Below are positions 34,351-47,245 of a stretch of 64,000 bases of DNA, piece by piece. Each line of letters begins with the position of its first letter. Positions within the stretch are counted from its first letter, which is position 1. The stretch lies in the NCBI GenBank assembly GCA_029931535.1, contig JAQPZY010001164.1:1284501-1348500 (forward strand), written 5' to 3'. The notes under the pieces were generated by a model. That model saw nothing but the letters and a program-made list of their open reading frames with translations. It had not been told where the DNA came from and did not search any database. The DNA is from Margaritifera margaritifera. Taxonomy: Eukaryota; Mollusca; Bivalvia; Unionida; Margaritiferidae. A program made the translations under genes and the position numbers.

Positions 34351-35510
34351 TTTATAACTCACTTATCCTTCGCCAATCCCAAGTCAAGGGTGGTATATAC
34401 TGACCCAGTATAATATCTTTAAAACTAGAGCCAATCAGCAATTTTAAGCATCATTTTCGTTCTCAGTGACCCAGAATTAGTAAAGTTTGACAACATTTAT
34501 TGCGGAAGCATTTTGGCTGTAGACCAGTGTTATTCGAAGGAGAAGAAAAGAAGGAGGAGGAAGAGAAGAAGCGGTATGTGGATCAGGTCGAGAATGACGA
34601 GGAAGAAGTTGAAAATCATAAGACATTCTTCATTTTTTTGTCCCATTTTACTCATACTCCAATATTCAGCGAGAAAGCTCTGTTAGTTTAATGTAATTTT
34701 AATTGCAATTTTATGTTTCTGAAAAGTGTTGAAAATTATTTATATCGTCTTTTTTCATGCCTATAACTGTATACAAAAGTACTGTGGAGAATGATATGGA
34801 AGGAAACTGAACATATTTTTGTTAAATGTTTCCAACTGTTATATCCTTAGCTAGCAAAAGATTTTCGCTGTGGTATTTAGTGGTTTGCTGCATCATTCTC
34901 TAAGCTACAATATTCCACGAGGATACTTTTTTGTTTGTATTATTTTCGATGCATAGCTGATGACATGAATATTAAAGTTCTTTAACGATAATCTAGCCTC
35001 TTTGTTTCTTTAAGTTATGAAAAGTTATATACAAAGAAAGTCTTATATCTGAATCCACCTATAGCAAAATAATACTGTTCGTGGAGAATTTTTTGTGGTT
35101 TTTGTTTAATTGAAAGAAGAAAATGTGAAACTCGTTCCGAAATACGTGTCATTCCATTCGATCATACACAACTCGATAGGGCCAAAGTCACGTTTTTTCA
35201 AAAACAAACATTTTATTAGTTTTCCCCGTCATCCCCATGATCTATCTATCTATTTATCTATCTACCTATCAGCTTGCAGTCTGTCTGTCTACTGTCCTAC
35301 GCGTTCTATTTCTACTGGAAAAACTGAACTGAAATCAACTTTAATTCTATGAAAAGTCTCCCAGTCCACACGCAATCAGCAAGTTATCTAGCACTTTTGT
35401 CTTTAATAGATGCTCACAGAATCAAAATTTAAAAAATCAGTCATTCAAGTCATTCTACCAATCAGCAACTGCTACTTTAATTGTCTCTGTGTTTATTCCA
35501 TTGGGTTCCT
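34351..35510. other. Intergenic, no gene recognised
   Basis: AT-rich; a small purine-rich stretch (34540-34600, GAA/GAG) and a tctatctatc run near 35240 are the only structure seen. Confidence 0.35.
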
Positions 35511-35517
35511 TGACATG

Positions 35518-35557
35518 ATAATAATAATAATAATAATATATATCATTTTCATTATCG

Positions 35558-35587
<30 letters not shown>
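35518..35587. repeat. (ATA)n microsatellite, two blocks
   Basis: Two ATA runs separated by 'tatcattttcattatcg'. Confidence 0.95.
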
Positions 35588-35588
<1 letters not shown>

Positions 35589-35699
35589 AAATATATTCTG
35601 AGGATAATACAATTGGTTCTGAATCAATCAACCAATTATGCATGTAGTCCTCAATAATAGAATATTAAAACACTAAATGCAACGTGTATGTAAAAATAA

Positions 35700-36069
35700 A
35701 ACTCCTACTTACTACAGAATTTTGTGAGGCGCGTTCTTAAAATAACAGAGTGTTTGTGTTTGCTTGATATCATTGGAAAAGATATTCCACAACACTGTTG
35801 CGGAATGTGTAAAAGATGTACATTGTGTGAATGGATATTAGAAGTTGGAATTAGGAGATCATTGATATATTATGGAGTCAAGCTATGAAAATATTTATAT
35901 GTCAAAATAGCTTTAAAGTACTATACCACTGTAAATTAACGAATACATATGAGGATGAATAGTATTTTCTTGTGATAATTTTAGCGGCTTGTTTATGGAA
36001 TGTAAGTATTTCATTAAGATTAGTAGCATTGCAGTTCCCCCATATGGTGCAGCCATAATCAGCCAAAGG

Positions 36070-36159
<90 letters not shown>

Positions 36160-36490
36160 AAAACATTTTTGCCTAGATTCTGGCACATAGGAAGACAGAC
36201 TGTTAATTTAGGCTATTCTGCATAATACTGCAGAATACACGCTTTTATTTGATTTTCCTAATATAAATGCCTGTCAATAATCACACCTAAAAGTTTTTGA
36301 TTTTACGTTACTTAATTTTGTTCCGTGAACAAATATATTGATATCCTCTAATCTCTTTATTCTTTGCTTTGATCCAGTTGTCACACAATTTTTCTGTGTT
36401 TAATTGCATTGTGTTTGTTTCGCACCACAGTATAATAACATCAACGTCCTGATGTAAATTTTGTTCAAGGAAAGTGATTCATAGAATCCT
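35700..36490 (-). pseudogene. Non-LTR retrotransposon reverse transcriptase, 3' part
   Basis: Minus-strand pieces in order: LEQNLHQDVDVIILWCETN and TMQLNTEK (about 36470-36400), LLGVIIDRHLY (about 36280), LADYGCTIWGNCNATNLNEI then LTFHKQAAKIIT (36060-35950), and SATVLWNIFSNDIK (about 35800). These are the thumb and C-terminal landmarks of jockey/CR1/RTE-like RTs ('K-T-x-x-M', 'L-G-V-x-I-D', 'D-Y-G-C-x-x-W-G-N', 'R-A-A-R-x-I', 'L-W-N-x-L-x-x-D-I-K'). Several frame changes and a (TA)n block at 36072-36153 break it. The catalytic YADD part is not present. Confidence 0.82.
36072..36153. repeat. (TA)n microsatellite inside the LINE fragment
   Basis: About 82 bp of TA with one 'aaa' interruption. 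It lies between two recognisable RT segments and so expanded after, or inserted into, the LINE copy. Confidence 0.97.
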
Positions 36491-36499
36491 TCATATGCA

Positions 36500-39400
36500 T
36501 CGGTGTAGGATAGGAAAATGCAATCCGATCCCAAGGGTGGAATGTTCCTATCTTACACGGAAGTATAATAAAGGATTCTTTTTCTCACATTCCTGAACAA
36601 AAAATGAGGGTCAAAGTAGAAAAGGCGTATTAGGGATACTGATGCAACTTTCAAACAGCAAATCATCCATTGAAAATTTCCTGACTTTAAGATAGAGCGT
36701 AAAAGTTAGGTTTAATATCCCTTGATTGAGATAAACAATTGATTTTTTTGTCAGTAGTAGTTAATTGTGCAACTTTAAAGAAAGTGTTTCCTTGCTGACA
36801 TTTGCAGCTTAAAAGGTTGCATTTATTATAAATATTTGTTATAATATAAAACTTATTCCGGAGAGTAAACATCAGGTTACCGCCAGATAATTCCTAAAGG
36901 AACATGCATGCATACTCTTTAAATCTTCGGTAATAAGGGTCTGAGTAATGTATCTGATATTTTTTTTTTATCCAGATCGAATGTTGACAAAGTTGATATA
37001 TCAAACAATTGATGAGTCATGACAATAGGAGTCACAATGTGCACAATATCTAGTCATGGTTTGCTCTTGTTTGTAATGATTGTGTCTTGAGGGTTCATTG
37101 TATGTGTTATAACAAGTAATTTGTCATGTTCGTTTCTTGTTTGGTGAATACTGGCTGCTGTGAAAGTTCCTTGCTGGTCTCCGCGTGCGAAAGATGTAAT
37201 GCATTATGTCAGTGTTTCTGAGTAGAATTTAAACACTCATTTCTCAAATGCACTCTGCCTCAAGGAAATATGATCGATACAATTTCCCATGTTCCAAGGA
37301 TGAATGAATTGTAAATATGAATGTAGTTTACATCTAATTATAAATAGAGATCTCATAGTACCCTATCATTGGGACCAAGATCGACACTCCCTCTTTGGAT
37401 AAGACCAGAGACCATCACATTGTAACTTACTAAAATCGACCCAATGAGTGACTTGTTCTGAGAGGAGAATGCACTTAGATCCATGCATTGATTGTAATCA
37501 TTCCCTCCGACTTGTATTATTATTGTATTATTATTATTGTGTCAAAGTTACCTAGATCCATTTTTTAAAGTTTGTTTTATCTAACGTATAGTGGCTCCAG
37601 GGAAAGTTCAAACATATACATCAGGTTGTAAACCATCAGCGAATTTATTCTAGAGTGCAATTCATTTTTGGATTCTGTATGTGTCCTGTAATTATGACCA
37701 TGAATGTATGTTGTAAAAAGAGCATCAACAATCATTCTGAACATTAATTTATCCGCGTCAAGGCGAGGAGTATCTTAACCTATGGACGATGTTTCAGCAA
37801 TTTTGATGTAAATGTACCCAAAATCCATACAAGAAAAGACATCTGATTGACCAAAGTGACTAGTTGATATATCAAATTATTGTCGGTGAAGGTGGGTATG
37901 CGGGTTTTTTTCTTCCGGCAGTTTCAGGTTCCTGAGAAGGCTTCAATGGCAGAGTGGTGTGCAGGTGGATACTGCGGGATTTCAGCGCGGATACAGAAAT
38001 AGGGGGTGGGGTGGAGGCCTAAGCAAGCAGGTCAGGGGTCTTTTGAACAGTACCGCAGTGAGGGCCCAGAAGTGAGAAATGTACTCTAGGAAACCATTCC
38101 CACCCTATTTCAGATATTTTGACATTTACGTTGGGGTGTGGTGTTACAATGCATTGCCTATCGAAAAACTGGAATTCGCCAGCACCTCGTGGTGTCAACA
38201 TAGGGTAGCCGCTTACTACTGGGCCTAGCATGTTTAAACGACCTTAGATTGAACCATACCTGCATGAAATCAATAGGAAGATGATTTATTTTCTCAGAAT
38301 TTGCAAGTATCACATTCGTTATGTCTGTAGTCCGCTGACAGACGAGACTAAATGAAATCTGACCTAGTACTCGCCATTTGTATTGCTAGTCACATGACTG
38401 TCCAAATCTCGCAAAATTGGCTATACTGGTTATTTAAACGCGCCTCGTACATTTTAGGCATTGAGGTATGGTTAAATAAATAATTTTGAATTTCATATAT
38501 TTTGATGTACGATTGATGGGTGTAATTTGGGTTATAGAGTATACAGTTTGGCTTTACTTCATATGTGCACCTCTGAAAAGACTTTTAGGTCCGCTTAGTT
38601 ACTTCCCCTTCCTGGGCTGATAACTTTTTTTTACTTTTTATATATTTTATAATTCATTTAATGGAGTTTCAGAAGCTGGTATTGTCTTCTTTGGAAAAAT
38701 TCATTTTTACTATTTGACGAACTGCTAAAAATTGTTTAATTTGGACTAGTTGAGGCTCATTTTTCGAACAAATAGGAGCAACTATTTTGAGCAGTTGTCT
38801 ACTTTAGATAGTGCATAGTTCACATAAGTACTACATATAAAGAAATTTCAGTCACAGTACATGAAAATAGTGTTACAAGCAAGGAGTCTCACTATCAAGC
38901 AAATCAAACAGCACCTGCGTGAGTCTGGCTTGAGGTCCCTTGCTTCCCCTATTTTCAAGGACCTCAAGACAACAGTCGTTGTCAACTGAAAAGTATAAAT
39001 ACGCAAATACTGCCATAATTTTCCTCTAATCACCTAATAACAACACATCACGAAACTCTAATTTCACTCTTGCATGATTTTTCTTGTGTAATATTTGCAG
39101 CACTCATCTGTAAGACTTTTTAAGCCGAAGATTGGTGCTTTATGCCATGCACCACAAAACACGACCAAAACACCTAATGCAAAGAATTATTCTTATCTCA
39201 AAATTATTTAACACTTATACCTAAAAATATCCAGAGAACCCCTTTGTTAAGAACTTAGAGAGGGTCCATTTTACGAATAAGTGCTACCATAAAGTCTTGT
39301 GAATACTGCACATTATGATGTCTGCTCCTAGAACGTGGATAATTACTCGGTTTGAGAAATATCTTTCCAACACTGACTCCGTATAATCGCTAAAATCTTA

Positions 39401-39740
39401 CAAAGCTATAAACAGAGACGTAAATACAAACATCACATAGCCTAGGTTTATTACAGCAGCATAGAGGTATGCCAACATTCTCTTCATTGTGCATATTGCC
39501 AATGCAAAAGTATGTAATAACTGTAGGGCGGAACCAGAGCAAATGTCAACGCGGTAGTCACGTTTTACCAAACAAAAGCATCGTTGGCACGTCCTTCATA
39601 CTTCATAATTCGATCACTGACGCTTAGATACGATTGTTTATTCTCTTTTAGTGTACAATCATTCAGACTAACCTTTGCATATTTGTCTATTATTTACATT
39701 TGATTTATTTGTTCTTTTGTTTTATTTGTTTCCTTATGGA
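36500..39740. other. Intergenic, no gene recognised
   Basis: Mostly AT-rich. 37900-38230 is unusually GC-rich for the window and holds a 70-codon minus-strand frame (MLGPVVSGYPMLTPRGAGEF ...) that I cannot place. A plus-strand frame near 38860 reads TIKQIKQHLRESG, reminiscent of a helix-turn-helix, but is short and isolated. A small TATT repeat lies near 37516. Confidence 0.35.
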
Positions 39741-39842
39741 GAAAATAAAGAATGAATGAATAGGCGCTCTATATGTTGGACCATTTTACGGGTCAGCACA
39801 CACATCCACTCGTTGCGCCTGTCGGCAGTCCGGTCGCGGCGC

Positions 39843-40042
39843 GTATGTATGTATGTATGTATGTATGTATGTATGTATGTATGTATGTATGTATGTATGT
39901 ATGTATGTATGTATGCATGCATGCATGCATGTATGTAGCATGCATGCATGCATGTATGTATGTATGTATGTATGTATGTATGTATGTATGTATGTATGTA
40001 TGCATGCATGCATGCATGCATGCATGCATGTATGTATGTATG

Positions 40043-40136
<94 letters not shown>
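39843..40136. repeat. (TATG)n/(CATG)n/(TA)n compound microsatellite
   Basis: TATG repeats, two CATG blocks (about 39913-39955 and 40000-40030), then TA repeats. Except for two breaks (near 39937 and 40089) it alternates pyrimidine and purine for about 294 bp. Six long ORFs over it (Met-Tyr-Val-Cys and Ile-His-Thr-Tyr types) are artefacts. Confidence 0.97.
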
Positions 40137-40137
<1 letters not shown>

Positions 40138-42200
40138 CCATTCCAGCGTATGCTGGGCGCTGTGGCTGTTTACTGTATCGCTGATTTAAAGTACAGTCGC
40201 CATTGTGTGTGTTTATATAAAAGATTTGTTGGTCTGAAGGTTAATGACACCGAGACGATGGTAAGCAATCCAGCGCTGTATCATGTATTCGAGCATTTAT
40301 AATATTGTTTAACTCTTCCAATTTTGTTTCTATCCATCAAAACTAGACCTTTCATTGTAATTTATATTTAACTATTTACTTTAAATAAATTTCATATTTA
40401 TATTAGAGTTAAATCTTTGTCTCTTATTTTCATTATGTAGTAGCTTCAGTTTAAAGAAATGAACTATCCTTCTTTTTACTCTCTCTATCTGTAGTTTTAC
40501 TTTTAGACCTACTGTCTTTCCTCATATTTCTCCAATATCTAACTCTGATCATAGAATACCTACTTTTAATAAAAATGAACCTGGGTTAGAATACGTTAAA
40601 TACGTTGGGATTATCTGAAGGTTTTACTCCGTCTGTTCATACGCTGTACTGACTTTACTTACGTGCATCAGCACACCCATCTCCATTCAATCAATCATGG
40701 TAACCGCTTATTGAGGTAAAGAAACCGGATAAAGCCCTAAATATGTTTTGTGAAGAATTGCCCATATTACATTTGGTACCGTGACCAGGATATACTACTG
40801 TTGTGGCTTGATGTTGTTAATTAGTCATGTCGCTGGAGATTATTGAAAAATTGGGGTAGCAGAATTTTTGGTATGTGTACACATGAGCCTGCACATATTA
40901 TGATTAAGAATAGACCAATTAGATCTGAACACAAGGCCTTGTATCGTTACTTAAAATGTACCTATAACTATTATATATAGTATATATAATAATAGGGAGG
41001 ATACTTCTCCCATTTCTCCTGCGACCAATTTAAGAATTGCGACTGATATTTCTAGCAAAACTTCGCTTAGTGTAATAAATTTCGCACCTATGTTTAGCTC
41101 AGCGATTAGACTTTTTATGCCTATATCAAGTTTGACTTACTATTTGGCCATTAAGGAATGTCAGCCCATTTTCCAACATTACTGCTGCACGTGGAATATT
41201 GCCCTCTCATCAATCGACCAAAATGAGGTTATCAGTAGCGCAGTACGTCATTTCGGATGGGTGGATGAAAATATAATATATTTTAAGCAACGATACGAGC
41301 CTCTGTGGGTCTGAAAAAGCCAAGATTTATTCTCCTGATGAGGAATTTTATTACAGAAGCATGGAAATTGTGAAGATAGTGAATTAAAGAATATAAATTA
41401 TGAAATATGCTCACCAACTGTGGATAAGAACTGCAGCCATGCCAGTAATCCACGTGACTCCGTTGTAACCTTTGCATAAACTCACAGAGATGCATGCGCA
41501 TGCAGGCAAACAAGGGGATCTACGATCTGAAATACGCACAGAAATCTCACTGTATGTACGATAACACTCTCAAAAGAGTGTATTTGTATCGTCCAGCCAA
41601 ACCAAAATGAAGGGAACAAGTTTTCTTTGAGAAAGCTCAGGACACGCGGTAACACTGCGTAATCGCCCATTGAAGTTGAACCGTCGTTTCCGTTCACATT
41701 AACCGAGGATTTTTGGTCTCATTTCCTTCGCCCCGATAGGGACAACTTTTATATTATAAATTACCCCAATACCTGAGACAACAGTACATTGTCATGTAAT
41801 TTGTCCCGTTGTTTAAACGGTTGTTGTACAAATGAATCCGCGCGTTCAACTATCAGCAATGCTTGGACGCCATACAGAGGTCACGAGACGTCTGAAGTTT
41901 GGGGAATCCTGAGTCACATGTAATAATGTGCCTAATTCAAGATCAAGCGGGCGTGACTCAGCAATACAGAATTGTAATCGTACTGCTTACAAGCCGCTCA
42001 GGGGTGACTTCTGTCATTATCATTCAAAATATAAAAATGGAATGAATTTGTGCAAGATAAATACTTTGGCGGCATCAAACGATTGAGGAAAGAGCAAGAA
42101 CCTAACATAGTCGATAGCAAGCAAAAGCGTGGAATGGCAGGATTATATAGTGCATTTTGAGTAAGTTTGTTATTCGAATAACTGGAATATAAGTGAAAGG
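40137..42200. other. Flank and possible 5' LTR/leader of the gypsy element
   Basis: At 40772 'atttggtaccgtgaccagga' looks like the primer-binding-site style found just after a left LTR in some gypsy/BEL elements. If so, the LTR would end near 40771. No matching right LTR was found after 47070 by eye, so this is weak. No gene recognised. Confidence 0.3.
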
Positions 42201-42279
42201 GCCCAACAACTCGCAATGGTTTTAGTAGGGGTAGAAAAACGGCTATTGGGTGATTTAGACTGAACTAAAATAACGGACT

Positions 42280-42750
42280 ATGGTTTTCTTAAAGCTGCTC
42301 TTGAACAAAGATTCAGTTTCAACGAAAGGGAAACTGTATATAGATGAGAGTTGAGAAACTGACGGCGCCAAAATTCGGTGTCCGTTATTGAGTATGGCTA
42401 TGCTTTGAGGCGACAAGCCTGTCTCGCATTTCCGACGATTCCCTTTACGGCTAGGGAAGACATATTGATACATCAATACATATGTGGGCTTGGAAATCAG
42501 GAAATTAGAATGCATGTTCAATTTGGGCATCCTAAAACGCTTGATGATGCAATTGCAATTGGAACTGACTATAAGGCCTTTGAAGGGACTCAGTCAAATT
42601 CGCGGAAACCGATAAATAATGAAATCCCCGTCAGAGCTTTTATGTCTGAACAAGACCCCCCACCCCCCCAGAGTGGTGTTGATCAGGGTTACAAGAAAGA
42701 GAATAAAGGCAATAACGCGCGTTCGAACGTTGATAATGTTACGGTTTAGA
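42280..42750 (+). pseudogene. gypsy gag remnant
   Basis: LLKAALEQRFSFNERETVYR runs out of frame into VIEYGYALRRQACLAFPTIP, then GLGNQEIRMHVQFGHPKTLD, then DAIAIGTDYKAFEG. This is the capsid pattern of gypsy Gag ('L-x-x-R-x-Q-x-x-x-E-S-x-x-x-Y-x-x-x-L-x-x-L-A'). 'CYCERI' near 42755 may be a damaged zinc knuckle. Confidence 0.8.
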
Positions 42751-43499
42751 TGCTATTGTGAGAGGATTATAACAATACATATTTCAAGTATGGATGTTAG
42801 ACTTGTGTGACTTAGTGTCAGCTTACTGTCGTCACGTCTGGGCTGTGTGGGTTGAGTGTTTGTTTTGATGTCAAAATTCTCATTAACAACAAACTGACCC
42901 TGGAGAACTTTGGAGCTAGTGTTGGTGTGGTGATTAATATCTTGTTAATTTGATCTCCAGCTAAACAAAAAGAACAAATACCCTATGCTTGATCAGATAT
43001 TATGGGTTGTAGACTAAGAGAACTCACATCAAAGAATTTTAAAGTTATACTATCCTTTCTCTTTGTTGTTAAAAGAACCCCGCAACAGTTATAAAAGCAG
43101 TCAAATCTCTCCAAGAATCTGTGGACACAGTAACGAAAGTGTCAACAAAAAATACAAAGCAGATAAATATGGTAATTGAGAATATGCAAAGGAAAGACAG
43201 GAATACTACTTTTCGAGCAAAATCATCAGTCGATCATAAGGAATTAGATGGAATGTTAACAATTCGTCGCATTGGTCATACAGGTAGGGACTGTTGAAAC
43301 AGAATAGACACAATCGCAGGGTTGATTATCAAGTTAAGCCGGAATAATCGGTCAAAGACCGATGTAATGTTAAACTAGAAAGGGTTGATCTTGCGGTCGA
43401 AAATTCGGCCCACGGATTTAAATGCAATAAGAAGACTAATAAAGATTCTGAAAGGCCAACTTTAAGATTAACTGCTATTGCTAAAACCTGTTAGTTTGT

Positions 43500-43740
43500 T
43501 TAGGTAGAGGTGTGTCAAACGTATGTGAATTGTTTAGTAGATACTGTGTCCGTTGTAATACTTATTTCAAAAGAAGTGTTTGAAAGATCTGTATCAGGAA
43601 AACTTGATTTAAAACCAGCATTTTTTCAACTAACCGCTGCGGACGGAGGTTTATTTATATCTTCAAATTTTAAGATATGTTACAGAAATTTTGAAAGATC
43701 CCGTTCTAAACGGACTACCTGGAATTAGAGTTTTGGATTT
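43500..43740 (+). pseudogene. gypsy aspartic protease remnant
   Basis: VNCLVDTVSVVILISKEVFE matches 'x-x-L-V-D-T-G-A-x-V-x-L-I-S'. The catalytic D-T-G is D-T-V, so the active site is lost. The frame later becomes KICYRNFERSRSK and stops. Confidence 0.72.
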
Positions 43741-44269
43741 TCTAGAGAAAAGTGATGATAGCACAAATTTCACGAAGGGCATTCTGAAATTAGAAAGCTG
43801 AAAGTCAAATTGTGAAGGGACAATACCTTTTGTCTGCGCTAGAATACGCGCTGCAGTCTTGGTCTATATCCATCCGAATTCAAATATATTTGTTAAGCGG
43901 ATCGCTCAGGGAGAATGGGATATAACCAGAGAAGATGTCGTCAAGCTCCTGAAACAATTTTATGAAGAAACTGGTTTGATTTTTATCTAAGTGTTTAGTT
44001 AAAGGGGTAAATTCGGAAGTGGTTATGTCTGTATTGAATTTTACCTTTGAACCAATCACACTAAAAACGGGGATACCGCTAAATCAAATACAACCGTTGC
44101 AGAGTGTTTGCTCTGGATGTGTTTCAAAATTAGATAAACCTTGCAGTCCTGATAAACATGTACCCGATCATTTTTGGTAAATGGAGTGTCTGAGAATGTT
44201 TCAGCCGAACAAAAGCGTTTGTTACAAAAACTTCTATCTGAGTTCGCCGATGTTTTGTAGAACTTGGTG

Positions 44270-44860
44270 GTAAGTTAGGGGGAACCAATAAAGTGAAACA
44301 TGTGACAGACACTGGTGATAGTAAACCTATCGAATTACTTCCTCATTACCATAATATCAGAAAGAGGTTGTGGAGAAAGAGATTGACTGGATGCTTGCCG
44401 AAGATGTAATACAACCTAGTGACAGCCTTTGGGCTGTGCCTATTGTCGGGGTAACTAAGAAAGATTGAACTCGTAGGTTTTGCGTAGACTTTAGAAAATT
44501 GAACGCGATAACTCGTAAAGACGCGTATCCGTTAGCTCGTATGGATGGTTGTATGCTCTCTATGGAATGAAGTGATTGCTCACTTAAGATCTTGCTAGTG
44601 GATACTTTCGAGTAGTCTCTGGCTTATCGACATGACATTGTCGTCATCTATAGTATATTTAAGTCTGCTTCGGAAAATTTGAAAATAGTCCATTAGTGGA
44701 TCCGTGAGGCCTTTTTAAAATTCAAACCATCTAAATGTTGTTTGTTTCAAAAGCAGATCTACTATCTAGGACACATTGTGTCCGAAGAGGGTATAAAATG
44801 TGATACAAAGAAGGCAGAAAGTGTTAAGAATTGGCCTATAATGTGACGAAAGTAAGAAGT
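44270..44860 (+). pseudogene. gypsy reverse transcriptase remnant with internal deletion
   Basis: Segments HVTDTGDSKPIELLPHYHNI, EKEIDWMLAEDVIQPSDSLW, RRFCVDFRKLNAITRKDAYP, then YLGHIVSEEGIKCDTKKAES are typical RT motifs. Between them the palm is mostly missing: the YxDD loop region reads DIVVIYSIFKSASENL (about 44630-44680), where 'Y-L-D-D-I-I-V-F' would be expected. Stops and shifts are numerous. Confidence 0.85.
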
Positions 44861-44979
44861 GTTCTGTGTACAGGTTCCTATTATAGGAGGTTTATTAAAA
44901 CTTTCTCCTCCATCGCATACCATTTGTATCAGTTGACTCAGAAAACAAACCTTTACTTGGTCATATAGGCTTTTGATAG

Positions 44980-45410
44980 GCTGACATCAGCACCTATTCT
45001 GGCCTATCCCAGCAGGGATGGAACATTTATTCTAGACACCGACGTCATTTCGCATGGCATTGGGGCGGTTTTATCACAGCTTCGTGATAATGACGAACGA
45101 GCTATTTCTTACGCTAGTAAGATTCTGAATAAACAACAGAGGCAGTATTGCAGTACCTATAGGGAATTATTTGCTGTAGTCACATTTGTCAAGAATTCAA
45201 ACACAACTTGTGGGGAAGAAAATACAATGTCAGGATAGACCATAGTTCTCTAAAAGGGCTTAAAATTGTCAAAGACCCTGCAGGTATGGTTACACGATGG
45301 TTATCAGTATTAGACGCGTATGACTTTGAGATACAACATCGTAAAGGCTCTTTGAATGGAAAGGCGGATAGACTAAATATGATCATGTGTAGATGTGAGC
45401 GCGGTGATTG
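44980..45410 (+). pseudogene. gypsy RNase H remnant
   Basis: APILAYPSRDGTFILDTDVI, SHGIGAVLSQ, RAISYASKILNKQQRQY, STYRELFAVVTFVK, then a one-base shift and HNLWGRKYNVRIDHSSLKGL, AGMVTRWLSVLDAYDFEIQH and RKGSLNGKADRL. Asp of 'ILDTD', Glu of 'YRELFA', Asp of 'IDHSSL' and the H/D of 'GKADRL' are visible, so the catalytic residues survive even though the frame does not. Confidence 0.87.
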
Positions 45411-45859
45411 TCAGGATTTCTTGCATGCTAATGCAAGGAAAGTGACTGTAACCAATACGGTTGTCGGAATAGTTTCTCAACCGCTCCAATGAAACTGCTG
45501 TAGAGAAGGAGCAGACTACTGCATGTGGGGCGTACGACTCCAGTGGTAGCGCCGAAAGCAAGTCGAATTGGTTTGGCACTTGGAGTAGGGAACAACAAAG
45601 AGAGTTTCAACAGAATGACCCTTGTACAGGGTTAGTGTTGAAATGAAGGAATATGGTGCTGAAAGACCCCTTCTGTCTCAATCACGCGTGGACACGCAGA
45701 AAGCAATGACCCTGCTGAGACAGTGGACTTGTTTGGAATTCCAAACTGGCCTGTTATGTAAGCGTAGGGAGACCACTCACAGTAAGCAGTCAGTGTTGTT
45801 GTTAGTGGCCCCTGCCGAGATAAGGTGTCATATTTTAAAGAAAGAACAATAGTGTAAAA

Positions 45860-46830
45860 TCAGAGGAGACCTTGCTAGAGCTAAGACTCTGATTGCAAGT
45901 AGGCAGAGGTTTTATTGGCCTTGTCAAATGTATGAGATGGCAAAAGTGTGCGAGATATGTGATCTGTGCGCACGTACTAAGTACTTTACCATATTTCAAG
46001 CGAGCGCCTTTATAGCGAATAGGAACAGGTTATGCGATTGAACGAATTTCTCTAGATGCTCTTGGGCCAGACCTAGAAGCATATGTAGGAAATGAGTGCA
46101 ATATGGTAGTTGGCGACTATTTTACACAACGGAAAAAAGCATATGACATGCATACAGCGCAGATGGTCGTCGATAATCTGGTCACTGAATTAATTTGTCG
46201 TTTCGAGTGTGCGCGGTATATTCACACTGATCAAGGGCGAGAGTTTGAATCAAATTTATTTACCTCTTTGAGTGAAAAAATTGGAGATTTGCAAGACTCG
46301 AATGGCACCGTATCGACCCCAATCAGACGGAATAGTGGAAACGTTCAACAAAAGCTTGCAACAATTGCTTTCAGTGTTCGCTGATTAACACAAAATAGAT
46401 TGGGATGACTATTTACTATATGTAATGATGCCTATCGTACGCCACTTCCGAGAGTACCTGATTTATTCTTAATCTCTCGATGTTCGGATGAGAAATAGCC
46501 CTTCCGCTCGATATTATAGTTGGTATACCGCCATATCAGTATTATGACATGCATCCTCCAGAATACGTTCAGTGGGTTCAAAACACGTTCAGGCAAGCAT
46601 GTAATTTCGCATACAAAAATCTGAACAGTAGTTTCTTTAGGCAAAATATATACTATGACAGGAAAACAGAATTAGGTCATTTAGAAGTAGGAAAGTGCGC
46701 CTGGAGGTGGTATCCACCTACTAGCAAAGACAAATTAAGACAAAGATAGGTTGGTCCGTATAGATCATAGAGAAGATGTGAGAATTGTCCTATAAAATAC
46801 AGGGAACCCCGGTATATACTCCCATCATTG
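45860..46830 (+). pseudogene. gypsy integrase remnant
   Basis: The zinc-binding part is 'IASRQRFYWPCQMYEMAKVC' with EICDLC. The catalytic core is NMVVGDYFTQRKKAYDM, HTDQGREFESNLFTSLSEKI and VETFNKSLQQLLSV, the latter two in shifted frames. The first core Asp (VGDYF) and the second (TDQGREFES) are recognisable. The end is RQNIYYDRKTELGHLEVGKC. Confidence 0.86.
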
Positions 46831-47245
46831 CGAATATAGATCATTTGAAGCCATATTAGAGTGACAAACGTGAAGACTCCAGTGATAACGGTGATAACAC
46901 TGCTTCTGACTATGCGTAGGAACCTTTTATGTCGGCAGAATCTGATATTCATGATAACTATTCGGATGTAAATTTAAGTCAGAAAAATGCACTATTGGAA
47001 GTGAAAACTCGTCCAGTAATGTTCTTAAGAACCAGAAGAAGTATAAAGTTCCCAAGTAGATATTCCTCCTAAATATATCTAAAAATACTTTCTTCCCTTC
47101 TATTGACTGATGCATATTTTCAGTGAAACGAGCGTGTTGTAAATTTACACTTATTTATCAAAGTAAGTTTTGTGGGTTATATGTGTGTTCCAACACAATT
47201 GTTAGTGTTGTTTAAAGATTTTGTTTTAATAAAAAGTGTTACACA

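Larger units (their letters stand above)
42200..47075 (+). mobile_element. Decayed Ty3/gypsy LTR retrotransposon, internal region
   Basis: Plus-strand gag, protease, reverse transcriptase, RNase H and integrase remnants occur in the canonical Ty3/gypsy order. All are broken by stops, shifts and internal deletions, so it is not autonomous. The 3' coding end reads RPVMFLRTRRSIKFPSRY (about 47010-47060), the usual R-x-G-R-x-x-K-P-P-x-R-Y type C-terminus. LTRs could not be delimited. Confidence 0.88.

Noticed and set aside
38848..38960. Mariner-type helix-turn-helix (TIKQIKQHLRESG)
   Set aside because: Only 13 residues, no catalytic domain nearby, and short charged helices occur by chance.
39734..40189. 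Several 60-138 codon ORFs (MYVC, IHTY repeats)
   Set aside because: All arise from the TATG/CATG/TA microsatellite on both strands.
40760..40800. Firm call of a gypsy left LTR and primer-binding site
   Set aside because: The phrase resembles a primer-binding site, but no matching LTR pair could be found by eye.
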